A model generated the notes under the pieces. That model was not told where the DNA came from, ran no database searches, and saw only the letters and a program-made list of their open reading frames with translations. Position numbers and translations under genes: made by a program. A stretch of DNA of 64,000 bases from Rhizophagus irregularis (Eukaryota; Glomeromycota; Glomeromycetes; Glomerales; Glomeraceae): the NCBI RefSeq assembly GCF_026210795.1, contig NC_089434.1, forward strand, positions 1,612,001 through 1,676,000. Direction: 5' to 3'. This document shows, in pieces, positions 12,302-24,448 of this stretch (position 1 is the stretch's first letter; each line of letters begins with the position of its first letter).

Positions 12302-14619
12302 TCAACCTAAAGATAAAATAAATAAATTAGTTTTAAATTGTTTTAAAAAGAAATTTTTATTTTATTTTAAAAATTTTACCATCGAGAATTTTCAATCCAT
12401 CTTGCTCTTTTAAAAGAAGATTTGGATCTTTATATATTTCGTCATCATCTATAAGAAAAATGAATAAGCAAGAATTAAAAATAGTAAAAAAAAAATTATT
12501 TTATTATTATATAAATTTCACCTACCATCAATATTAATATCTTGCTCTTTTTGAATTATTTCTTTTTCGTCATCTAAATTTTTAAATGCGCCACGTTTAA
12601 TAAATGAAAATGATATAATGATAATTCGTTCACTTATTTACTTACCATTTGAATTTATTTGCAACTTTTTAAATACTTTAGATAATCTTCTACTGCCAGC
12701 TAAAATTAGGATTTTGAATTAATGTTAAATTCAATTTCAATTTATTACTTCTAATATATAATTAATACTATTACCTCTAAAAATATTAACTACTTTTGAT
12801 GATCTTCTACCATTCTGCTTATTTGACCCGTCAAGATCATTAACTGAAAACGAATAATATTAAAGTTATAAACATGATTGTTATGAAAATAATTCAACAA
12901 TATATTATTTAATACTTACTATCATCAGGAATGCTAGAATCATTTGATTTATTGTGAAATTCTATGATCAAAATAAGTGGTTTAAAAAAATTAAATTATT
13001 ATAATAATTTGATAGAGGGCAAGTAATTTTAATTTATACCTTCTTGTTCTTCTATATAATTTAAATGAAAAATGATATTAGTATATAATTTATTTTTGAA
13101 TTAATAATAAAGATATAAAGTTATACGCTTATACCTTCTGTTGCATTTCTTGGTTCGGGTAGATTTTCAAAGTTATGAATTTTACTCGTAAATAGTCTGC
13201 TACTTGTATAATTTGTTTCTAAATTACTAGCCTTACTTATTTCTAAGTTATCGCTTTCTGATTGGAATAATCCATCTGACATATTTTGATAATCAAAATT
13301 AATCTTTTCTATTTTTTTCAAAAGTGTAAAAGCATCAGGCCTTTTTGATGGATCGGAATCCCAACATTCTTTCATTAAATCTTTATATTCTAATGGAGTT
13401 TCTGGTACAATTTTTGGTCTTATACCATTGATAATATTCACTGCAAGATCATTATCATGTTCATAATTTATAAATGGTGGTTGTCCGGATGAAATTTCCC
13501 ACATAAGAATTGCAATACTATAAATATCAGATGCAAAAGTATATTCTCCTCCAATAAGAACTTCGGGCGCTATATAAGGAAGATTTCCATATATACTTTT
13601 TGATGGTTTATCAGCAGGTCCATAAAATCCAAGATCACCAATATACCAATAATCATTCAATTGTAAATATAATATATTTCCAGAATGTAAATCTCTATGT
13701 ATAACTTTCTCTTTATGAATATAACAAAGTGTAAGAACTATTTCATAAGCAATTTTAATTCTCTCTTTCCATGTAACTTTTTCGTGGTTTTGTTGCAAAT
13801 ATTTTCTTAAATCTATATCCATTTTCGCCATCACAAGCATATAATTTTCATTTAATGGATTTTGTGTTAAACCATAACATCGAACAATTTCTGTCCTTTT
13901 ATTACTTATAGTTAAGTATGATTTAGCCTAAATGACAACATATTATTGTTAATAGAAAAATCTTTTAAATTTTATAAATGTAAAGTTAAAATTATAATTA
14001 TACCAACCTCTTCAAACCAACTTTTACTTGCACTTTTAACATTTATTAATTTTTTAAGCACTACTTTTACCAATGGACTTTGTATTTCAGGTCTTTCAAT
14101 TCTTTTTAATTGTTTTTTATTAGAATCCCATTCATCATATATTCCACCAATCCAGTCTGCTGTATAAATTTCGGAAAATTCATCTTTTATTAAATATTTA
14201 ATATTTTTTAAATTGCTGTATGGGATCCACTCCACTATCATATTTGGAGCAAGTACTTCCATTTGACATTTCTGTATTAAATTATCAATATCATCATTTC
14301 CAGACGTCCAATTTGTAAAATTTTTTTTTAAATAATTTCGAATACAATGATCACAATATAATGTAGCCAAACATTCTTGGTTACAATTTTCACAAATTCT
14401 TTTCGTACCAACATTATCCATAACCTTATCTCGATCATAATCTTTAGTTAAAAATCTTATTGCATAAGTTTTTTCATCATTTGTAAGAAATTTATCAGTA
14501 AGAACGGTTTGTTTTTTAATTTCAAAGTGTTTGTGTATATCATTATAAATATTAACATCTATCAATGTATCTGCTCTATTTATGGTTGCATAAATTAATT
14601 CATAACGAAGAGTAGACAT
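12302..14619 (-). CDS. Protein kinase-like protein with N-terminal Cys-rich region (copy B)
   Basis: Predicted 567-residue paralogue of the gene at 5846-8225, with nine exons: 14008-14619, 13135-13927, 13040-13051, 12920-12961, 12775-12843, 12646-12699, 12526-12573, 12380-12448, 12302-12306. The frame is kept throughout. The start MSTLRYELIYAT matches copy A. The Cys pattern CENCNQECLATLYCDHC is present. The kinase motifs include the glycine-loop counterpart DEFSEIYTADW, where the first two glycines are replaced, then HRDLHSGN, DLG and APE. Loss of the loop glycines could weaken ATP binding. It has a 12-nt exon that copy A lacks, lacks copy A's 27-nt exon, and stops two residues earlier. It has the same orientation as copy A, 4 kb away, consistent with tandem duplication. 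Confidence 0.8.
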
Positions 14620-16420
14620 AATTTTAATTAATGAGAAAGCATGAATGAATAATGTTTAAAATTTGTTCATGCAGACTCCGAAATAAATTGATAAAAAATG
14701 CAAATTGTTGATCAAACCTCGAATTGTACCACCACCAAAAAATGAATATTGCGACCTTGAGGCGCAGGACTTGATAAAATAAGAAATACTTTTTGCTTCA
14801 GCCATCAAATACGATTACCACATTGAAATATGGTATTTTTGCAAACACAATTTATGTGTGACAAATTTTGATTTCTATATTTAATATATTTAATAAATAA
14901 TTAAATCAATACATTCAATACATACTATTTTTATAATTTGACGAAACAAAATCTAAACATTCAATGATTTTCAAATGATTGGCTAATAAATTAATTTACA
15001 TTTTTCATTAAAAAATATTCATTATTTTAAAAATTAATATAAGCATGGTTGATATTTGATAAAAAAAAAGGCCCATATTTCTAGGTAATAGTTTCAATTT
15101 GAATTTATTTTAAATAAAAATAATGAATATTAAAATTTTTTTTTAAAAAAAGATTCATCTTATTATTATTTTTATTTAAAGTCGTATCCAAAGTTGGAAA
15201 AACTTTGTAGAATTTAGGGCAGTGACGTCTATTTATTTATTACGTAATATTACGTAATATTCATTTGTTTATAAATCTTAACCCACCCCCACATAACATA
15301 TAAAATCTTATGTTACACTATATATATTAAACCTTTCTTTACTCACCCCCTAAATATTACATAATAAAATTTTCATTTGCCCTTATTATTTCTGTAACCT
15401 GTTACGTTGCAACAGGATTAATTTATGCTAATATGCTACTCTCAGAAAAAAATATATTAAAAGAAAAAATTAGTAAAAAAAAAAATAAATAAACTATTAT
15501 AGCCCTGCAGCGTCGATCTGATCACCCTATCACCTCTTCTCAGTTATATTTCGATACTCGGCGATCCGATCCTAAAAGACATAATAAGTAACAATTATAT
15601 ACACGTAAAAAAAATATTAAATATAGTTTATAAAAAAAAAATATAAAAAATAAAGGTGGTTTTTTTTAATTAAAGAATAGTAAAAAACATTAATAAAGAA
15701 CCAAAAAAAAAAGTACGAACGACTGCGGCAAAGATATGTCACGGGGAGAATATCATTCTAAACGTCAGATGAATTTTTTTTTGATGGATGTGATAAATAA
15801 TAAGGCTTGATTTTTAAATTTTCATTTTCATTCATTATTATTAAATTTATAATAAATAATTGCAATAACTTTTTTTTATGCATTAACTTTTAAATTATTG
15901 ATCATATTAAAAATAAATTTACTGGTAGTATATTTTATATTTCACTGATATTTTATCATTACAACCATATATTTTGAATTTGACAAAAAATTAATATAAA
16001 ATATGGCATAATCAGCACCAGAAGAAACTATTTGGAGATTTATTGATAAGGGAGAAAAATAATTACTCTATTTACCATTATTTAGAATTATAACTGTGTT
16101 GCATATATGATATGATTTGTAACAATGAATTCTAAGAAAGCTTTTTTTTATTAGAACAATTTGTTTTTATCTTTCGCTAAATTAGTTGAATCAGTCGATG
16201 TTGAACCTGTTCTATAAGATAATACTTAACGGTCATAAATGGGTGTTAGTATTATATGATATTAAAGTTATTATCATAGATTTTATATGTTTTTATTTTA
16301 TCAATAAAGAGAAGACAGTAAACTGACCTGATTAATAATTTATACTTTTAATAATTGATACAATAAGTTCGCTATAATTATTTAAATTACAAACTAAAAA
16401 TCTTTGTAAAACATTTTACT
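14620..16420. other. Intergenic, no gene seen
   Basis: Contains the putative promoter side of kinase-like gene B and then AT-rich DNA. A short palindromic ATTACGTAATATTACGTAATAT lies near 15240, and a GC-richer patch of about 60 bp near 15505-15570. No gene recognised. Confidence 0.45.
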
Positions 16421-16427
16421 ACTTTAA

Positions 16428-17295
16428 ATCTTAGTGACCTTTAAAAATATTAATAATTGTTGATGATTTGCTACTTTTCTGCTTATTTGACCCGTTAAAA
16501 TCATTTACTGAAAACCAATATTAAATTTATAAGCATGGTTATGAAAAAAATTCAACAATGTATTATTAAATATTTACTATTATTAGGAATTCTAAAATCA
16601 TAAATTCATACGATTTACTGTGAAATATTATTATTAGTAAAATAAGATATTTTAAAAAATTAAATTATTACAATAAAAAATGATAAGAAATTATTTATTT
16701 ATACCTTCTTGTTCTACTGTTGCATTTCTTGGTTCAGGTAGATTTTCAAAATTGTAAATTTTACTTGTAAATAATCTGTCTGCTACTTGTATAATTTGTT
16801 TTTAAGTTACTAGCTTTATTTAATTCTAAATTATCACCTTTTTCTAATTGAAATAATTTATCTGGTATATTTTGATAATATAAATTAATTTTGTTCATTT
16901 TAATCCCTAGTTATCAGGTCTTTTTAATGAATTGGCATCCCAACATTCTTTCATTAAATTTTTATATTCTAATGGAGTTCCTGGCACACTTTTGGCTTTA
17001 TACCATTAATAACATTAATTACAATATCATTTTCATGTTCATAATTTATAATGGAAATTTCCCACATAAGAATTGCAATATTATAAATATTAGATGCAAA
17101 GTATATGAAAGATTTCCATATATACTTTTTGATGATTTATCAGCAGGTCCACAAAATCCAAGATCATTAAATTGTGAGTATAGTATATTTCCAGAATGAA
17201 AATCTCTATGTATAGCTAAAGCGTAAGAATTATTCATAAGCAATTTTAATTCTCTCTTTCCATGTAAGACGACTATTATTTTGCTGTAAATATTT
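16428..17295 (-). pseudogene. Kinase-like family relic (copy C)
   Basis: Scattered pieces of the same family as the genes at 5.8 and 12.3 kb, in the same order and strand. At the 5' end is a fragment like RKYLQQN-x-TWKERIKIAYE, then HRDFHSGNILYSQFNDLGFCGP, in which the residues between the catalytic loop and DLG are deleted. A shortened APE region and the C-terminal exon matching ATFLEPRNATEG and its neighbours follow. Several internal deletions and frame breaks exist. HRDL has become HRDF. The similarity stops abruptly at about 17295, where the SAM-domain duplication begins, suggesting a rearrangement breakpoint. Confidence 0.75.
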
Positions 17296-18251
17296 TCTGG
17301 AAAGTTCGTACTGCGGGTTTATCTGATTACCATTTGTGGATTACTATTACTAGGTTATTCGTGTGAATGAAAAATTGAATCATAAATACCGTATTAATGC
17401 TATAATGAGTCTCTTAATGTATCAAAATAAGAATGAACCTGCCTTTCCATCGGTTCAAGAATTCAAGATGATGAATTCGTTTAGTCTCTGTGAATTCCTA
17501 AAGAATAAATATAAACAGCAGGAAGAATTTTTTAATCATTTCGAGATTCTCAGACATGAAATGATTGATGGTGAAAATTTTATGTTATTAAATAAACCAA
17601 ACCTCGAAGATTCTCCATTCATATTTCCTGCCGGGGATCGAAGATTTGATCAAAAAACTTAAAAGTCAAGAAGGAGATAAGGAATTATACAGTAGCTTAT
17701 ATTGCTGAAACTACCGAGATAAATATTCTAATTAATCGGATGATCAAACACAGTGTACTACATATAATGTCGATCATAATATATTTTTTATTTGTGTAAA
17801 ATGCCGCAATTTATCATGTGTACATAAATGCAATAACTGATAATAGTTATATCCACGAAAAATTCTCAATAAGGATTAAATAGAACAGTATAATAGTTTC
17901 CAGAAAGTTCGTACGATATGGATTGTATGGTTGACGATAACAGGTTATTGTGGGAAATGTGTGAAATGAAAATTGAATTATAAATACAGTATAAATTCAA
18001 TAACGGGTCTTATTATGTACAAAAAAATGGTATCTCCCCCACGAAGAATTCATAAAATTTGACGAAGTCGTTCGCTAACTTTTTAGTGGAAGATATGAAA
18101 TTTATTTCAAAAAAATGAAAGACTAACTTATTGATGGTAGTAATTTTATGATGTTAACTGAACAACGACTTCAAAGCGATTCTTATAATTTTCCCGGTGG
18201 CGTCATTTTATTTATCGAAGAACTAATCAAAAAATTCAAAAGTCAAGTAGG
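17296..18251 (+). repeat. Diverged direct duplication (~600-bp unit) carrying a SAM-like exon
   Basis: Two copies start with GGAAAGTTCGTACTGCG (17299) and AGAAAGTTCGTACGATA (17902). Each runs through an upstream stretch and a SAM-like exon of about 300 bp ending in AAAAGTCAAGNAGGAG. Spacing is about 603 bp. Divergence is high (roughly a third of positions by eye), so the duplication is old. Confidence 0.65.
17363..17690 (+). pseudogene. SAM-like domain exon, decayed first copy
   Basis: The open frame reads through a region resembling the sterile alpha motif: LCEFLKNKY, then FEILRHEMIDGENFMLLNK with the typical DG-x-x-LL core, then IFPAG and a shifted IEDLIKKLKSQEGD. The last segment lies in another frame, so a small indel separates it. 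The splice donor kept in the second copy (GGAG/GTAAG) is altered here. The 5' part of the frame begins with GTG; an internal ATG near 17405 is a likelier start. SAM domains mediate protein-protein interaction. The copy is probably non-functional. Confidence 0.4.
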
Positions 18252-19021
18252 AGGTAAGAAATCAAAACTTATAATACTAAAATAGTTATAGTAAATTGTA
18301 TGTATATATTCCTAAAGGAAAAATAGTTAACACCGATGTTGGGGGTTAACATATGTATCATCTGTGGAAGTATTAATTTTATTGGACACTAAATAACACT
18401 GAGAAATGGGGTTGAAATTGATACGTAAACTGGTTGAAACAAGAACATCATTTAACTAGATGAACTTCTCAGTTGCAATGTAGCCAACGTTCCTGATAAG
18501 ATAGTTCTCCAAGCATGAACATAATTATATACCGAATATTCATACTAGACTTACATCCGAATGTATTCAAAAAATTTCTTACGGAGAATTTTTTATAATT
18601 ATTTTATGAATAGGTACCAATGTTGGGGTATAGAAACCTCTATGGAAAAAATGAATATAACGGAAATTCAGGTATGATAATTCGTGCATTGATGATTGCG
18701 TAAAAGTATACTATGCCTTATTAATATTTTTCCAAAGCCCATTCCAAATTAAATGATATCGAATTACTTCGAAGATTATTCAGAGGAATAGCCGAGGACA
18801 ATAATTTCACATTTAAGGCCATCGCTGACGAATTAAAGTCAACAAACCATTCTATCAGTGAAACCACAGTAGAGAAATTTTATCGTAATAAATCCGACCT
18901 TACTCTGGATAATAAATTAGCTGTGCAGAAGTGGATAGGAAAATTTATAGACGAATGGAAAAAGGATGATCAAAGTGTGACGATTTTAGTCAAATTGGAT
19001 CCCGCACATAGCACGAAGTAA
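17952..19021 (+). CDS. SAM-like exon plus HTH-like C-terminal exons, fragmentary gene
   Basis: Second copy of the SAM-like exon (core LIDGSNFMMLTEQRLQSDS, then FPGGVILFIEELIKKFKSQ), with its 5' part disrupted by stops, ends at an intact donor near 18252. Two downstream exons join in frame. The first is 18614-18671 (VPMLGYRNLYGKNEYNGNS). The second is 18738-19021, encoding about 94 residues ending DPAHSTK. This last exon contains FKAIADELKSTNHSISETTV, which has the look of a helix-turn-helix. The product family is unknown. Start codon and intactness are uncertain. Confidence 0.35.
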
Positions 19022-19485
19022 TGTCAAATATATTATTAGTTCTCGAGATCGATATAAACACAATTGTTATGTATATAATTATCACACTTTGTATCTGTAA
19101 ATAATATACTGATCTTTCATCGAATAGAAAAAAATCAATAATTTTTATTTCATATAACTACGAGATTTATTACAGTATTAATTGCTAGAATATACTGAAA
19201 GGCGACTGATGATTTATCTGTTTCCATCCAGTAGAACTCTCGTAATCGAATATCGAAATTATTTCTCATTTCCAAATAGTTATCGTACTGATCTCATATA
19301 GACTATAAGAGGAGATCCCACACAGCCATTCTTATGTATTAGCTCATGTGGTGAGATTTTTGTTAACAAAGCAGAAAATTATATGATATCGTGGTTAATC
19401 ACATCATGTCTCGAAATTCCAGTAATGTGTTCCCCGTAATAAGTAGATAAAGACAGGTTAATAGTTAATTGCTAACATTGGATTA

Positions 19486-19800
19486 ATGGAAGTTATGATG
19501 AATGAGTTCCTAAGAACAACAATTAAAAAGATTTGGAACTATTAAAGTCATACTTAAAAGATTAGTAGATGTTGAAAATGTAAATCTAAAATTTTATTCT
19601 AAATTTACTTATATAATCCGAAGTTTCAGTTTTGTATTAAATAGAGTGTTATTATTTAGGCCAAATCACATTTGGCTATAAGTAATAAACAGGCAGAAAA
19701 AATTGTTCGATGTTATGGTTTAACACTAAATCCACCAAATGGAAATTATATGCTTATGATGATGAAAATGGAAATAGACTTATAGAATATTTCATTTCAA
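19486..19800 (+). pseudogene. Kinase-like family relic (copy E)
   Basis: Plus-strand remnants of the same kinase-like family: a stretch like GLMEVMMNEF matching the INGSYDEW segment in a broken frame, then LKRLVDVENVN. After an intron-sized gap comes AKSHLAISNKQAEKIVRCYG, followed by TLNPPNGNYMLMMMKMEIDL. The intron position is the same as in the intact copies, so this arose by DNA duplication rather than retroposition. The catalytic half is absent. Confidence 0.7.
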
Positions 19801-20883
19801 TGTATCTTTTATTCGTATTATTCGCAGATAACATGTACTGTATTTATAGAGAACTCTAATTTTTCTATTTGCAGGTCCTTTTCCTTTACGCTTAAGAGTA
19901 TTAAGCAATTTATTTAATTAGGTAGCAGAAGGTTATAAAGTGTATAATTAAACAACGTATCAAAATTATCCGATCAGACGTGTAGTATAACGCTGTACGT
20001 CGGCATATACTTCCAAATACGAATAAAGGATTTCACACAATAAAAAACTATCAATATACAACAATGAGATAACCAGATAACCTTTTATAACTTTAAATAA
20101 AAACTTTATTTCGTTATTATCTTCCTAAACATTACTACAAGTAAATTGACCTATATTTATAATAAATTATACATATATTAATATCAATATGACTAACATG
20201 TTCAATATGTCAATCATGTTCAACATGTTAATTAGGTTCGATGTTAATCATGTTAAACATTTGCAACATCGATCAATTTCGGAGTGGCACATGATGATCA
20301 CAAGACACGAGTTACATTACAACATAGTCAGATTCTCGTTGCCGCCAATGTGAAATTCTCGTCAAACATCACAGGTTGTGTTGACACTATTAATGAATTT
20401 TCTCGTAGGTAACTAACCAACTAGGACCATTCATTAGTATTATTTCTCGTTAACTTTTGCATTAGTGTTCTTTCTTTTATTGAGTAAAAATCCTACGTTG
20501 ATGTTGATGACATATATCTCGGGAAATATGCGATTTACACACTATATCTATTAGTTAGTTTACTGTATAACTCATGTCACATACGTATATCTCGGCTTTA
20601 TCTCTTAAAATCATTATGAAACAAAAAATGTAAAACCGAAGAAATCTACCCGATCACCCTGAAAAATAGCATTTCAGAAGAAATTATTTCGTCATTAGCG
20701 TGTGCACATGGCGCTTTTAAATTCTTTATTTTCGCATATTTAGTATTTATTCCATTACATGATATCCAAGAGATACGCTTCACATATAACGTAAATACAA
20801 AAAGTCACACGAGACATATATATATATAATATGTAACATATATGAATTTTATTTATAAAAGAAAAAAAGAATTATTTGTACCT
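19801..20883. other. Intergenic, no gene seen
   Basis: Includes a short imperfect repeat of CATGTTCAACATGTTAAT words near 20195-20265. No gene signal. Confidence 0.45.
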
Positions 20884-21540
20884 TTATTCCTCCTTTTCAC
20901 GTACAGACACATTTGACAGATGAATTTGAGTATAGAGATGGTTTTTATATCCCTTTGAAGTTATGTATTTGTTGCAATATTCGCAATAAACGTGCGTATT
21001 TTGTCCAGGAGTATCAGGAGTAGACTTGGAGTGATTATGCTTGCTATCCGTACTTTTTTTTTGATCAATCGGAACAACCACGCATTCATCCGTATAGTCC
21101 GAATCTTGACCTTCATCATTAGGAAAGTTTTCATCCTCCACTACTATTTCTTTAGAAACACTAGTTCCAGTTGCGTTCGAGCCACCTTCTCTTTCGTTGC
21201 CACCCAGATCATCATCGCCAGCGTTCATCATACCCAATATATCTTTCACTTCTCGTGTGAGCAAATTTAGCTTCTGATAATCATCGGAATTTTGTGATTC
21301 ATTTTCTTTTACGGAACTATCTAGCTGTCTCTGCAACTCCACGTTTTTACATGAAAGTTCTCTATTCTTTTTTTCAAGTTCCGTACATCTACGTTTAAAA
21401 CTTTCTTTTTCTTGCGTTATCGATTGTAATCGTTTCTTAATAATTTCTATATCCTTTCCCAGGGTTTCAAGCAGTCCTTTTTTTTCTTTTTTTTCGGAGG
21501 ACGACATGACGTTACTACTGTCCGTGTTATCTGTCATCAT
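20884..21540 (-). CDS. Coiled-coil protein with C-terminal C2H2 zinc finger
   Basis: Single-exon frame of 218 residues starting at ATG 21540 (a second ATG follows directly). Residues about 20-85 are charged and heptad-like, typical of a coiled coil, so self-association is likely. An acidic, Gly/Asp-rich linker follows. Near the C-terminus CEYCNKYITSKGYKNHLYTQ then IH gives C-x2-C-x11-H-x5-H, a single C2H2-type finger, with a KEE tail. A lone finger plus coiled coil suggests a nucleic-acid- or protein-binding dimer, but the family is not recognised. Base composition is less AT-rich than the flanks, which supports real coding sequence. Confidence 0.65.
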   Translation of the reverse strand: MMTDNTDSSNVMSSSEKKEKKGLLETLGKDIEIIKKRLQSITQEKESFKRRCTELEKKNRELSCKNVELQRQLDSSVKENESQNSDDYQKLNLLTREVKDILGMMNAGDDDLGGNEREGGSNATGTSVSKEIVVEDENFPNDEGQDSDYTDECVVVPIDQKKSTDSKHNHSKSTPDTPGQNTHVYCEYCNKYITSKGYKNHLYTQIHLSNVSVREKEE

Positions 21541-23038
21541 TAGAGCTGTTTGCTGAACTTTTAAAGAATAGTGTGCGTTTCATAAAAAAGTATTCTTGCC
21601 AACCTTCTTAACAAAAATTAACAGGACTAACAGGAAACTTTAACAAAAAATCCAGTTTACGTTTAAATAGTCCCACGTGGAAAGAGAGAGGTAAGATACC
21701 AAATGTGTTATGATCTTCATTCCCTTGTATTCCAAAAAAGGAGCTACAGTTTTGTAATGCAGTTTACATGTAACGTTACATCGGTAATACAAACATAAAA
21801 ATTTGGTGACGTATCATATTTGTAAATTCATGAACTTAATTTACAGAAAAAACAATACGGGAAGAGATTATTTATGTTTTCTTAGACGAATAGTGTCTTA
21901 AAATAATTTTATTTTATCATACTTCACAAAAGTCTAAGATCACCATTTTATTATTCCCTTGCTCGTGTGAGTGATTTTTATAAAAATACTTAGGAACGAA
22001 GACTCTATCTTCCTTGTCGTGTGATTCAGAGATTAACAAAAGTGTTTATATGCAATAAACAATGTGGGGACACAACTAATTACATACTTACCACAGAAAA
22101 TACTTTCCATTATGACCCCTTGCCGCTCAACCACGTCTTTTATTCATACATTTTATCGATAACGATCATTTATGTCATGTCAAAGAGAATACCCAAAAAA
22201 ATAAGAAGGTTCTAGGAACACACCTTCGGTGAGCTTTTGTATTACACAGAAATAAATATATCACTTAATTTATCGATAATTTATTTTCATTTGAAAGTCT
22301 TGGCAAATTAAGGATCAATATGAAAATGAATCTTAATTGTTTTCGTATCAATTAACGTTAAAAAGTAGAATCTCTGTGAGAATATCAAGAAAACAAATCA
22401 TGAATTATAATTATGTAACACGATGGTAATATACAAAAAATATGATTTTTTTAATTGTTTCTTTTTATTGATTGTAAATATCTTGTTGAATTTAATTATT
22501 GTTATCTGTCATTTGTTAAACTCTTAATGTCTTAATCGTTAAAAATATTTATTAAAAATAATATATACCAATTTTGGTAGTGAACACAAGATCTCGATAA
22601 ATCTCATAAAAACTTACTTAAAAACTTAAAATTATACAAAGCTGCGTCTAACCCATTGTCCCAACCGACATCAGATTGGATTTAAATAAATCATTAAATA
22701 TGATGATTTTAAAAAATCAAAGAATAGAATTGTAAAACATTTATTAAACTCTCAAACTCAATACAATTTTTTTGTCCCAACTATCATGCCAAGATTTTCT
22801 TCGTGATCAAGGTATTACATTGATTTTTTTCTTTCAGAGTAATATTTTTCTAACAGCTTTATAACACAAAGTCAGGTTACTTGCAAGAGAATGTAACTTA
22901 AGAGCGTAAAAATTAGCAGTTAATTATTTCTTATACATAAAAGTTGTTTCTAATATTTTGTGTATTTAGCTCCCTTAACTCTTCCTCGAGCATTTCCTCG
23001 CCTCTCATATTCTAAAAATTACAAAAAACCACATCGAT
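21541..23038. other. Intergenic, no gene seen
   Basis: Upstream side of the zinc-finger gene and AT-rich DNA. A short plus-strand frame near 22021-22215 begins with GTG and has no recognisable domain; it was not called. Confidence 0.45.
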
Positions 23039-23415
23039 ATGCCCGCTCTTGTAATTCAATGGAATGATGCCGGCTTTAATGACGTTGCAGCCTCACCTGG
23101 TAACAGAAATGGAGTAGTTGGTCGAGATAGAAATGCGATAATTAATCACTTGGTTACAGGGGGGGAAACAAACCATCACGAATGGACAATCGGTTGGAGA
23201 CTGCGAAGCTACTCTTCCCAATTGGTATGAGAAATTTCTTTTCTTGATCTCATAGCTCTAGCTAATTCATTTTCATTTTCCTTTTATTCTATTTGCTAAA
23301 GATTCCGGCATCAAACCGGAATTCCTGATGTTGTTATTTCTTGTTATAGAATAAATAAGCTAACAGCTGGGGGTGTAATTGATGTAGAGATATATAACAA
23401 TGCATTTAGAAGATA
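23039..23415 (+). CDS. Candidate two-exon gene of unknown function, possibly decayed
   Basis: An ATG at 23039 opens 62 codons ending in RLRSYSSQL before a GTATGA donor at 23225. After about 75 bp an AAAG acceptor precedes a frame reading TGIPDVVISCYRINKLTAGG and ending in YNNAFRR with TAA. Both pieces look protein-like (few low-complexity residues, ordinary composition). By my count the two frames do not join cleanly at these sites, so either another splice site is used or the copy has a small indel. No family recognised. Confidence 0.35.
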
Positions 23416-23571
23416 ACGTGAGTTGAACACTATTTTTTTGTTTATAGCATCGCCCACTAAATTCTAAAATAGGTGATTTCTTTTATTTATCGATAATTCC
23501 CAAATACGGATATTATTTTTTAATGAATTTTTTTTCTAACATTTTTTTAACGAACTTTCATGCGAATTTTT

Positions 23572-23712
23572 TGGTTTTTTCAATATATTTTTTTGTTCTC
23601 TGCCAAATTTTACGAATTTTTCTTTGTCTTTGAATTTTTTTTTGTTTTTTCAATATATTTTTTTTGTTCTCTGCTAAATTTTACGAATTTTTCTTTGTTT
23701 TTGAAATTTTTT
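23572..23712. repeat. T-rich tandem duplication, 70-bp unit
   Basis: The sequence TTTCAATATATTTTTTTGTT then CTCTGCCAAATTTTACGAAT occurs at about 23578 and again 70 bp later with few differences. It lies in a longer T-rich stretch (23500-23820). Likely slippage-generated. Confidence 0.7.
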
Positions 23713-24448
23713 TTGTTTTAATGAACTTTTGTTTTTTAACAAATTTTTTTCGATTTTTTAACTAAGAATTTTTTTTGTTTTTAACAAATTTTTTTCCTTT
23801 TAGCAAATTTTCTTTATATTTGAACTATATCTTTATTTGTAAAAAATAAAAAAATTACAATTCATAGTTACTACTGACAATAATTAGTTTTGTCCTTCCA
23901 TGTTCTTGGCATTATTAATTGGTGTTTGTATTCTTTTATTTGTTGAACCATTTGTTGAAGAGGAATAAAATTAAATGAAATATTTCCATCTATTTTTTCC
24001 TTCGAGTTAAATTAATAGGTTGGCGCAATCTTGAATCACTAATAAGAATGCCCTTTTACGGAAATGATTTAGATTTCAGATTTACAATGTCATCGATCGG
24101 TTTCTCATAAAACCGTTATTGCCTCTAACCCCGTTAAGACGCGTAATCCCTAATTAATATTCTATTTTTGGTGAGTTAATCGGAATTGTCGTATTAACGA
24201 AATCTTTCCAAGATCTTGTAGACCCAATGCAAATTTATAAAAAGGTGATGTCCCGATCAGTGAATCCTTTTATCTGCCTTGCACACTTTCAATATTCAAA
24301 CAAACGAGTATAACCCATAAAGTAGTAATAAAGTAGGTCGGTTTATAGTTCGTGTTGGTAAACGAAACAAAAAATTTGTTTGGATAAATGAACCTAGTAG
24401 AATGAAGAATACATAGTTTCTAGGATAAGTGGGCGTGCACTACATCAC

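Noticed and set aside
5846-14619. Possibility that the two kinase-like genes are a receptor-kinase pair
   Set aside because: Neither has a signal peptide or membrane segment; they are tandem paralogues with the same architecture.
15500-15570. GC-richer patch considered as a possible tRNA or small RNA
   Set aside because: No cloverleaf, no A/B-box pair that I could fit.
16891-17199. 102-residue plus-strand frame
   Set aside because: It is the antisense of the decayed kinase-like copy C.
21992-22215. Plus-strand frame of 64 residues
   Set aside because: Begins with GTG, no eukaryotic start context, no recognisable domain.
23039-23415. A confident two-exon gene model
   Set aside because: The second frame does not join in phase with the first at the visible donor, so it was kept only as a low-confidence candidate.
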